A DNA stretch of 40,975 nucleotides from Candidatus Obscuribacterales bacterium (GTDB lineage Bacteria; Cyanobacteriota; Vampirovibrionia; Obscuribacterales; Obscuribacteraceae). This document shows positions 35,208 through 40,975 of the stretch, one piece after another. The notes under the pieces are model-generated. The model saw only the letters and a program-made list of their open reading frames with translations, ran no database searches and had not been told where the DNA came from. The stretch is from positions 1-40,975 of the forward strand of contig JAKFUT010000088.1 of assembly GCA_021732565.1 (NCBI GenBank), given 5' to 3'. The position numbers and the translations under genes are program-made. How positions within the stretch are numbered: position 1 is the first letter of the stretch; each line of letters starts with the position of its first letter.

Positions 35208-37190
35208 CTAGAAGAAACTCCCAACAAGCGCAACAACGATCACTGACAGGAACACATACAGCAGATGAACATGAATGCTGCCCGTCTGCAGTCGAACCAG
35301 CAAAGTGCTCAGTCCTTCAAGGGCAGCACCAGTTCGCCTATATATTTCTTGCTCAAGAAACGACGTCATCGAAGCTTGAAAGTTGATCATGTCCGGAAAA
35401 TGTCGACGGTCCTTGCCTGCGATCTCCGTACTCATTCGATACTGTAGTAAAGGCGCAAATAAGCTGCCGATCGGTTGCGAGAAGCTGGAGCCAGTCTCCT
35501 CTGCACGGCTGGGCAAGTCTCCAAAGCCGCAATCCCACGTGATGAACTTACGAGATATGTGATTAGCCGGCGCAAGGAACAGCCGATAGAAGACAAGGCT
35601 CAGAGAAATACCAATGAGGAAGAGAGGAAGCATGGGCAAATTGAATGCCCGTGAGAGATCTACTCTCTCATGCAAGGTCAGCCCGACAACGGGCTGAATA
35701 TACACCAGAACGAAGGGGCCAAACATACCAATTGCTGCGCACAAAGTGGCAAGTATCATTTGAGCGACAATCATCCCTCCTTTCGGCTCTTTAGTGGCAG
35801 CGGCCAAGTCGGAACGTGCCCTTCCAAGAAAAGCTATTCCGACAGCCTTCGCAAAGCAGGCCAACGACAGTGCCCCGACACATGAGAGCAAGGCAACAAT
35901 AACGAGTGCGCCCGCTTTCTCAAGGATAGGCACAGCGGTCCACGATAACTGGAAGAAAGATTGATAGAACAAATACTTGCTGATGAACCCGTTAAACGGA
36001 GGCATCGCACATATGGCAATACTGCCGACAAGAAAGCAGATCATCGTCGCCGGCATACCTTTGGCCAACCCGCCAAGCAAGCTAAGATCTCTTGTGTGGG
36101 CTTGGGCATCAATAGTACCGGCAGATAAGAACAGGAGCGATTTGAACACACCATGGTTTATGACATGGAATAACACCGCGGTCATTGCAAGGATCGCAAT
36201 AGGCTCATACGAACGAGTGTGAGCCAAAAGGGCAAGACCAATGCCACCAACTAGCAGCCCCGTGTTCTCTACAGTGCTGAACGCAAGAAGTCTTTTAAGA
36301 TCGCGTTGCATGAGAGCACAAATCACTCCCCAGATGGACGAGATCAACCCCAGCCCCAGTGCGCAGAATGCGGGAATGTCACTATCACAGCTATTGCAGA
36401 CCAGAAATCTGACGATACCATAGATAGCAACCTTAACCATAACACCGCTCATAAGTGCTGATACCGGGGCTGGTGCTTCCGGGTGAGCATACGGAAGCCA
36501 TGTATGAAAAGGCCATACTCCGGCCTTAATACATAGCCCGATCAATATAACCAATGCGGCGCCGCATCTTTCCGGACCAGCGAAAGACCAGTCTGCAAAA
36601 TTCCATGATTTACAGAAGAAATACATCCAGATGAATCCAGAAGTAATGAAGGCGGTGGAGATTCTAGTGGCAGTCAGGTAGATGAATGCGGAGCGTTGGG
36701 CACTTTTCCTGGTGGACTCACTCGCCACTAATGCCACTGAGCTCAGGGACATGAGTTCCCAAAACACCAGAAATGTTATTGCATTAGCACTCAAAAGTAC
36801 CTGTGCCATGCCAATGCAAAACGTGAACAGACAACTCCAGTAGAAACCGAGGTTGATTCTTTTGCTTAAGTGATCAAGATATTGAGGAGAAAAGAATGAA
36901 ACGCAAATGCCTACTACAGCCAGCACCAATAAGAATAAACTTGAGAGTGGATCAAGTCTGTTGGCTAGAGGAGCCAGTCCCAGGTAAACGGGCTCAGCAG
37001 CTTGCCAACTCAGTTGATCGGGAAAACCGAGAACAGTTCCAGCTCCCATCAGCAATGAACCAACAAACAGGAATGTGCTGAACAATCGATTTGATACGTT
37101 GCCGCGGAAACACGTCAAGGCCCCCAATGCGCCTACGCCCCAAACTAGATTGGCAACTATAACCAACAAGGATGACGGATGAAGATTCAT
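35208..37190 (-). CDS. NuoL/HyfB-like antiporter-type subunit, convergent to the operon
   Basis: 660 residues, full HyfB length. It has the antiporter-family stretches: VFWELMSLSSVALVAS with the half-channel Glu, GLCIKAGVWPFHTWLPYAHP with Lys, INHGVFKSLLFLSAGTID with Lys, and the HyfB-specific WDCGFGDLPSRAEETGSS near the end. About fifteen hydrophobic segments are present, the last one at the C-terminus. It should be the outer pump subunit of the same complex. In hyf operons this gene comes early and in the same direction; here it is on the opposite strand, 164 bases past the small-subunit stop. It must be transcribed from its own promoter. No ribosome-binding site is obvious. Confidence 0.92.
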   Translation of the reverse strand: MNLHPSSLLVIVANLVWGVGALGALTCFRGNVSNRLFSTFLFVGSLLMGAGTVLGFPDQLSWQAAEPVYLGLAPLANRLDPLSSLFLLVLAVVGICVSFFSPQYLDHLSKRINLGFYWSCLFTFCIGMAQVLLSANAITFLVFWELMSLSSVALVASESTRKSAQRSAFIYLTATRISTAFITSGFIWMYFFCKSWNFADWSFAGPERCGAALVILIGLCIKAGVWPFHTWLPYAHPEAPAPVSALMSGVMVKVAIYGIVRFLVCNSCDSDIPAFCALGLGLISSIWGVICALMQRDLKRLLAFSTVENTGLLVGGIGLALLAHTRSYEPIAILAMTAVLFHVINHGVFKSLLFLSAGTIDAQAHTRDLSLLGGLAKGMPATMICFLVGSIAICAMPPFNGFISKYLFYQSFFQLSWTAVPILEKAGALVIVALLSCVGALSLACFAKAVGIAFLGRARSDLAAATKEPKGGMIVAQMILATLCAAIGMFGPFVLVYIQPVVGLTLHERVDLSRAFNLPMLPLFLIGISLSLVFYRLFLAPANHISRKFITWDCGFGDLPSRAEETGSSFSQPIGSLFAPLLQYRMSTEIAGKDRRHFPDMINFQASMTSFLEQEIYRRTGAALEGLSTLLVRLQTGSIHVHLLYVFLSVIVVALVGSFF

Positions 37191-37419
37191 GAGGAGTATG
37201 AGTTTCTAATAAGAAAACCTACAATTTTCGTGACCAACTTCCACAATCCTACAGGATGGTTTCATGAAAAGGTCAAAAGCGCTGTAGTCTTTCAGTGAAT
37301 CCTTCATGACGTTCGTCCTGTTCGTAAGCCCGGCTTCGCGGTGCGGTCTCGACGCGGTGCAACTGGTATTAGTCAGCTCGGATCCTGCAATCTGAATCTG
37401 TAGATCGAAGTGTCATTGG

Positions 37420-37563
37420 TCAGGAATTACGTGGCGATGCTGCACCAGGACGGTCATCCTCTATTAGCGCTACCTCAAGACCATATTCCACAAAGTCCCG
37501 CTTAATTCGATAGACAGTAGAGGTACCAGCAGACAAGCTTTCCGCGATTTCTTCATCTGTAAA
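37420..37563 (-). mobile_element. IS630-type transposase fragment (N-terminal HTH)
   Basis: A minus-strand frame reads FTDEEIAESLSAGTSTVYRI, followed by KRDFVEYGLEVALIEDDRPG and a TGA. This is the helix-turn-helix region of IS630-family transposases (pattern TDEEIAxxLGxSxxTVxRxRxRFVxEGLExAL). The DDE catalytic domain is absent. No start codon lies upstream in the frame and no terminal inverted repeats were found. It is therefore a dead remnant of about 48 codons. Positions 37191-37419 upstream hold nothing that I can support. Confidence 0.7.
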
Positions 37564-37629
37564 CTAGTAACTAATTTCCAAAACTCAGTCTCTCACAGAA
37601 AGGAATACTGCCTCATTCCGGCGCCACTA

Positions 37630-37769
37630 TCAATGGTGCGGTTGCTGCAACGATTTCCCGTGGGTGTCATAGACGGCCTGCATGGTCCAGCCCGCCTCCA
37701 CTTCTTTGCGGATGGTCTCCAGGTGCGCTAGAGAAGCCACCCTTCCCGTACCCAGCCTTGGTTTTTCAT
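37630..37769 (-). pseudogene. TraK-like conjugation protein fragment
   Basis: An ATG at 37769 begins MKNQGWVREG, followed by a stop after three codons. A shifted frame then reads AHLETIRKEVEAGWTMQAVY, followed by DTHGKS and a TGA. The IRxEVExGWxMxAVY pattern resembles the small relaxosome-accessory TraK-type proteins of mobilisable plasmids, which normally continue to a YxxFxRYV end that is missing here. It faces away from a TraJ-like fragment at 37995. Family call is by motif memory and moderate. Confidence 0.4.
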
Positions 37770-37838
37770 TGCAGTCTCCGCCCAACAGCTCAACCCTGAC
37801 TATGCAAAAAACATGTAAAGGTATGCAAATTCTGCCTT

Positions 37839-37853
37839 AAGCAGGACCTGCTT
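37839..37853. repeat. perfect palindrome between TraK-like and TraJ-like remnants
   Basis: AAGCAGG, one central A, then CCTGCTT: a perfect 7-bp inverted repeat. It lies in the 225-base gap between two divergent conjugation-gene remnants, the place of oriT in IncP-type plasmids. A nearby TAATCCTGG / TAATCCAGG pair (about 37880-37915) may be part of the same site. The RK2 nic sequence was not found in recognisable form, so oriT function is not shown. Confidence 0.35.
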
Positions 37854-37994
37854 GCACGGTTGAGATAGTTCATGCATTATTAATCCTGGTGTTAGATGGC
37901 AGGATGTGTAATCCAGGCCCACAAGCTGACGCTTCTATTGCTTCATTACGGACGCCGGCTTACTCGCACTTCGTGCTGGACGCCTTGGAGACCC

Positions 37995-38105
37995 ATGGAA
38001 GAAACCTTTGAGACCCGTGACCGGAAGCGACCGTTGAAGGTGTACGTCACTCCAACGGAACGCCAGGCGATTGAACGCCAGGCTTTCGTTCACAGGGGAT
38101 GGCAG
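37995..38105 (+). pseudogene. TraJ/MobC-like relaxosome protein, N-terminal fragment
   Basis: ATG 37995 follows TTGGAG with good spacing. The first 30 residues (RDRKRPLKVYVTPTERQAIE) match the N-terminal ribbon-helix-helix region of TraJ/MobC oriT-binding proteins (pattern PLKVYVTPxERxAIExxA). After about residue 35 the similarity ends. The frame then runs open into the exported protein at 38178 and could give a chimeric product. It probably marks a recombination join between a mobilisation region and a chromosomal gene. Confidence 0.5.
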
Positions 38106-38177
38106 CCCGTCGACGCTTCGGCTACGCTAAAGGGTAAGTTCCCGTGCGGGCCTCGCTTTGCAAGCCTTTCGGGAGTT

Positions 38178-39353
38178 GTGCGCGTGCCGTTGCCCGTCAT
38201 CCGTTCTCTATGCGCCTGGGGGCTGGTGCTGAGCCTGAGCGCCAGCGCCCCGCTGGCCGTTTTGTCCGCCGACACACCGACCGAAGGCGGCGAGCCCCCG
38301 GTGCTACACAGCACCGTTATCCAGACCGAGTACAAACGTCCGCAAAGCCCGACCGTCAACACGGGGGATGTGCGTGTGGTGGCCCCCGGCACGGAGTTGG
38401 AGCTGGTTCTTTCGACCGAGATTGAAGCCGGCGAGACCGTGGAAGGCGATGAGTTCTTCGGCAAAATCAGCAAGGACGTGCTGGTGGATGGCCGGGTGGT
38501 AATACCCAGGGGCACGGTGGTGCACGGGGTGCTGAGCACCCTGGAAGGGCCGAAGCGCGCTGGCCGCAATGGCTACATCAACACGCGCTTTGATTATTTA
38601 ATCACGCCTGATGGGCGTGAAGTCCCGATTGAGGGCGACAGCACCACGCGGGACTCCAAAGGCAAGGCCGCAGCCAAAGTCGTCGGGCGCGCAGCGGGCT
38701 ATACCGCCATTGGTGGCGTGGTGGGCACATTGATGGTGCTGCAATATGGCGGTCTGGCGGCGGCGGCGGCCAGCCACGGGACTGCCCTGGCGGGTGGAGC
38801 GGCCATTGGTGGGGCTGCCGGGCTGACAATCGCCATGCTGATGAAGGGTAAAAGCGTCATGCTCCAGCCCGGCGCTGAAATGCACGTCAAACTCAGCGAG
38901 CCGCTGAAACTGCCCACCATGACCATGCCCGATGAGACGGCGGAAGATTTCAGCATCCCTGGTCTGGAGGTGAAGGTGGCGGGCATGCGCATTGACCGCC
39001 ACCCGTTCGGCGAAATGAACGAAATTACGCTGACGCTGGACATTTTGAATCAAACCGAAAATACGTTCTCCACGTTTGAAATCGGCCTGGAGGACGAGCT
39101 GGGCAACGTGTTCTTCCCCTCTCCCCTTGGCGATACGGGCATGTGGTCCAGCAAAATCAAGCCCAGCAGTCACCTCAACAGCAACATCACCTTCAGCGTG
39201 GACAACGTCAAAAGCCGCCACAAGCTGGTGTTTTTCAAGCCGTATTCCCGTGAACCGCTGGCAAAATTCGCCCTGACCGAAGCCATGCTGGCAAGCGGCA
39301 AAGCCAGCCCCAAAGGCAAGCGCGTGGCCACTGAAGCGCGCCAGCCCGACTGA
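38178..39353 (+). CDS. exported glycine-zipper protein, function unknown
   Basis: 391 residues from a GTG at 38178, with CGGGAG 5 bases before it. This start is preferred over 37995 because a signal peptide begins there ([20 protein letters not shown], then AVLSAD). A beta-rich domain follows (about 60-150, [48 protein letters not shown]). Next is an Ala/Gly-rich hydrophobic hairpin (about 175-225, [38 protein letters not shown]), then a second beta domain (about 265-370, [40 protein letters not shown]). The first domain recalls the IPxGT turn of TrbI/VirB10 barrels, but the overall layout does not fit. The gene looks richer in G+C than the operons to its left. Probably periplasmic. Confidence 0.7.
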   Translation: MRVPLPVIRSLCAWGLVLSLSASAPLAVLSADTPTEGGEPPVLHSTVIQTEYKRPQSPTVNTGDVRVVAPGTELELVLSTEIEAGETVEGDEFFGKISKDVLVDGRVVIPRGTVVHGVLSTLEGPKRAGRNGYINTRFDYLITPDGREVPIEGDSTTRDSKGKAAAKVVGRAAGYTAIGGVVGTLMVLQYGGLAAAAASHGTALAGGAAIGGAAGLTIAMLMKGKSVMLQPGAEMHVKLSEPLKLPTMTMPDETAEDFSIPGLEVKVAGMRIDRHPFGEMNEITLTLDILNQTENTFSTFEIGLEDELGNVFFPSPLGDTGMWSSKIKPSSHLNSNITFSVDNVKSRHKLVFFKPYSREPLAKFALTEAMLASGKASPKGKRVATEARQPD

Positions 39354-39360
39354 GCTGCCC

Positions 39361-39672
39361 ATGATCGCGCAGATCATCTCCTCGATGACCGGCATCGATG
39401 TCGGCTCCATGACCGAGGAAGATGGGCAGAAGCTGCTGGGTCTCGAAGACGGGATTCACCGGCGTGTCGTTGGGCCGGTTGGGCAGGTAACTGCAGTCAA
39501 GGCGCTCGCCAAGGCTGTTCGTCGTCCAATCGGTAGCTTCCTGTTCCTCGGGCCGACCGGCGTGGGGCAAGACCGAAGTCACTCGTGCTCTGGCACAGGA
39601 ACTCTTCGGTTCTGCGGAGATGATGACGCGCATCGATATGTCGGAGTACGGTGAGCAGCACAGCGTCAATTC
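39361..39672 (+). pseudogene. Clp AAA+ ATPase (ClpC/ClpB-type) fragment with frameshift
   Basis: The frame from 39361 reads [20 protein letters not shown], then [13 protein letters not shown]. It continues [11 protein letters not shown] directly to [14 protein letters not shown], so the roughly ten residues usual between these (ARVGLKDPxR) are deleted. The Walker A lysine is lost through one extra G near 39567. In the shifted frame the sequence continues [16 protein letters not shown] and [12 protein letters not shown] up to 39672. Both ends of the gene are missing. It is a remnant of the second AAA+ domain of a Clp unfoldase. Confidence 0.8.
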
Positions 39673-39678
39673 GTGTGC

Positions 39679-39876
39679 GCGAAAAATAAAACAAGTGCCA
39701 GCGGCGCTGGGCTCGGGCTGGCAATCTGTCAGGGAATCGTAGAGGCGCACGGCGGCAAGCTCGGCGTCAAAGAGAGAGACCGCGGCGGCGCAACCTTCTG
39801 GTTTACGCTGCCAGTTGCTGAAACTGCCTCAATCGAGCAGGAAAAGCACAAAGAACAAAACGCGATTGAAGCGTAA
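39679..39876 (+). pseudogene. kdpD: KdpD-type histidine kinase, C-terminal fragment
   Basis: The plus frame reads [20 protein letters not shown], then [12 protein letters not shown] and [13 protein letters not shown], ending at TAA 39874-39876. This is the G2 box and last strand of a HATPase domain. The GIVEAHGG and FxFTLP signature and the following KdpE-like frame point to KdpD, the potassium sensor kinase. Everything before the G2 box is missing; it is joined directly to the Clp fragment. Kinase activity is impossible. Confidence 0.7.
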
Positions 39877-39885
39877 GAGGCAAAA

Positions 39886-40592
39886 TTGGTAATTGGGGAC
39901 GAAGCTCCGATCCGGCGCTTTCTCAAAATGACCCTGACCAGCCAGGGGTATGACTTTTCAGAAGCGACGCCCGGACAAGAAGGAATGCTGAAAGTTGCCT
40001 CCGAAAAACCGACATCGTCATACTAGACCTCGGTCTGCCCGATATGGACGGGCTGGAAGTGACGAAACAGTTGAGAGAGTGGAGGCCAATTCCAATAATC
40101 GTTCTCTCAGCGCGCGGACAAGAGAAAGACAAAGTCGAGGCATTGGATGCCGGAGCCGATGATTATCTCACCAAACCCTTTGGTTATCGCACTGCGCCGC
40201 ACGATGACGAATTCCAACGGGGAATCGCAATCCACAAGTTTGGCGATGTAGAGGTTGACTTTGCAAAAAGGCGTTATGCGAGAAGGTGAAGAAGTGCACC
40301 TGACGCCCATCGAATACAAATTACTTTCAATTGATCAAATATTCAGGTCGAGTCGTCACCAACAATCACTTGGATGACAAGTTTCTATCAAAAGTCCACA
40401 GTTTTGTAATCGATCGAACAGATTTCTTGCTGGAATGGCCTAACCTACTTTCAATCGATATACAACACTTGGTTCCGTAATCAAATATTTCGGCTGTGCT
40501 GGATTTTTTTCCAATTTGCGGCGTAACTGTGCCATGTATACGCGCAAATAGTGCGTTTCACCTGAGTATTCTGCTCCCCACGCTTCGCGCAT
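39886..40592 (+). pseudogene. kdpE: KdpE-type response regulator, frameshifted, with inverted 3' end
   Basis: It begins TTG at 39886, 9 bases after the KdpD stop. The receiver is recognisable (VIGDEAPIRRFLKMTLTSQG; then, after a one-base loss near 40011, [46 protein letters not shown]). A deletion after KPFG and two more shifts follow; the winged helix continues [25 protein letters not shown] and GRVVTNNHL to 40372. The rest is on the minus strand, 40592-40440: MREAWGAEYSGETHYLRVYM, then RRKLEKNPAQPKYLITEPS and VYRLKVG with its stop. Turning 40373-40592 round joins NNHL to MREAWG in frame. No kdpFABC genes are present in the window. Confidence 0.85.
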
Positions 40593-40714
40593 TGCATTGG
40601 ACAGTTTGAAGAGACTTCCCAAACAATCACAAATCGATCAACTTTTCCAGCTAATATTTTTTTCTGTGCATGCATGGTAGTTAATAGTATTCAGTTTTTT
40701 TCAGGGACCGAGAC

Positions 40715-40975
40715 ATGATAGATGAGTCTGAATTGAAGCCTCCTGTCGAAGCCAAGCCTGTTGTCGAAGCCAAGCCTCCTGTTGTCGAAGCCAAGCCTCC
40801 TGTTGTTGAAGCCAAACCTCCTGTTGTTGAAGCCAAGCCTCCTGTTGTCGAAGCCAAGCCTCCTGTTGTTGAAGCCAAACCTCCTGTGGTTGAAGCCAAA
40901 CCTCCTGTGGTTGAAGCCAAACCTCCTGTGGTTGAAGCCAAACCTCCAGTGGTTGAAGCCAAGCCTCCAGTGGTT
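40715..40975 (+). CDS. N-terminus of a KPPVVEA-repeat protein, cut by the window end
   Basis: ATG 40715 begins MIDESEL and runs straight into a Pro/Val/Glu/Lys heptapeptide repeat to the edge (87 codons visible). AGGGA lies 8 bases upstream. Charged Pro-rich repeats of this type form stiff rods, as in TonB spacers, but no signal or membrane segment precedes the repeat, so the role is open. The minus strand is also open here (ASTTGGL repeat). Wobble changes are silent in both frames, so codon variation does not decide between them; the start codon, ribosome-binding site and composition favour the plus strand. Confidence 0.5.
   Translation, partial: MIDESELKPPVEAKPVVEAKPPVVEAKPPVVEAKPPVVEAKPPVVEAKPPVVEAKPPVVEAKPPVVEAKPPVVEAKPPVVEAKPPVV
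40736..40975 (+). repeat. 21-bp tandem repeat array (KPPVVEA)
   Basis: Two shortened 18-bp units (736-753 and 754-771, offsets within 40 kb) are followed by nine 21-bp units from 40772 to 40960 and a partial tenth at the edge. The unit is AAGCCTCCTGTTGTCGAAGC plus C. Differences fall on AAG/AAA, GTT/GTC/GTG and CCT/CCA only. The array probably continues beyond the window. Confidence 0.95.

Noticed and set aside
29628-37190. Ordinary NADH dehydrogenase (complex I)
   Set aside because: Subunits match Hyf/Ehr types in length and motif (WDCGF in the HyfB-like protein, long NuoK-like subunit). NuoA, J, E, F and G are missing.
38178-39353. TrbI/VirB10-type conjugation protein, suggested by the IPRGT turn and TraJ/TraK-like neighbours
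   Set aside because: The layout differs: a cleavable signal peptide, a central glycine-zipper hairpin and a second beta domain. No other mating-pair genes are present.
38598-39410. A 270-codon minus-strand ORF in the GC-rich region
   Set aside because: His- and Gly-rich composition typical of antisense frames in GC-rich genes; the plus strand has a signal peptide and start signals.

Overview
The window looks like a bacterial chromosome segment from a diderm (Gram-negative type) lineage. Many proteins carry signal peptides, and there are periplasm-facing sensor kinases, several TPR proteins, a Hanks-type Ser/Thr kinase and a calpain-type protease. Together with an energy-converting hydrogenase-related complex, this would suit a non-photosynthetic cyanobacterial relative (Vampirovibrionia/Melainabacteria, Obscuribacter-like). 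There is no rRNA or ribosomal marker here, so that placement is a low-confidence guess.

Layout. (1) Positions 1-4.7 kb are an accessory zone of broken genes: a DUF927 fragment, a VOC/glyoxalase gene whose middle is inverted, a TPR fragment, a SEC-C scrap and a tyrosine integrase cut off before most of its catalytic residues. One intact TPR membrane protein lies among them. (2) Positions 4.9-16.8 kb hold small exported proteins, an OmpR-type response regulator, an exported EF-hand calpain protease, a PAS-PAS histidine kinase, a possible 45-codon small ORF and a Ser/Thr kinase with a long C-terminal region. They are followed by a large coiled-coil protein with a C-terminal membrane anchor. (3) Positions 17-27.9 kb hold nicotinate phosphoribosyltransferase, a PsbP-like protein, an operon of a Nudix-winged-helix protein (NrtR-like layout) with a TPR protein, a membrane-anchored hydrolase, a second TPR protein and an AI-2E-family permease. 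A response regulator/histidine kinase pair with overlapping genes closes this part. (4) Positions 28.1-37.2 kb hold a beta-carbonic anhydrase beside the stub of a SulP-type transporter, then a six-gene complex resembling hydrogenase-4/complex I. Five of its genes form a tight plus-strand operon (NuoH-, NuoK-, NuoM/N-, NuoCD- and ferredoxin-NuoB-like). The sixth (NuoL/HyfB-like) lies convergent on the minus strand.

The large subunit of this complex has lost all four nickel-binding cysteines, while the small-subunit cluster cysteines remain. It is therefore probably not a hydrogenase but an Ehr-type complex: ferredoxin-like electron input and ion-pumping membrane subunits with no NiFe site.

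(5) Positions 37.4-40.7 kb are a second graveyard: an IS630-type transposase fragment, TraK-like and TraJ-like remnants facing away from each other around a short palindrome (the arrangement around an IncP-type oriT), an intact exported glycine-zipper protein, a Clp ATPase fragment, and KdpD/KdpE remnants in which the end of kdpE is inverted. The window ends inside a protein built on a 21-bp tandem repeat (KPPVVEA).

Most unusual are the two separate gene remnants, near opposite ends of the window, each with an internal inversion of about 220-240 bp, and the cysteine-less hydrogenase-like complex. No tRNA, rRNA, CRISPR array or convincing riboswitch was seen.
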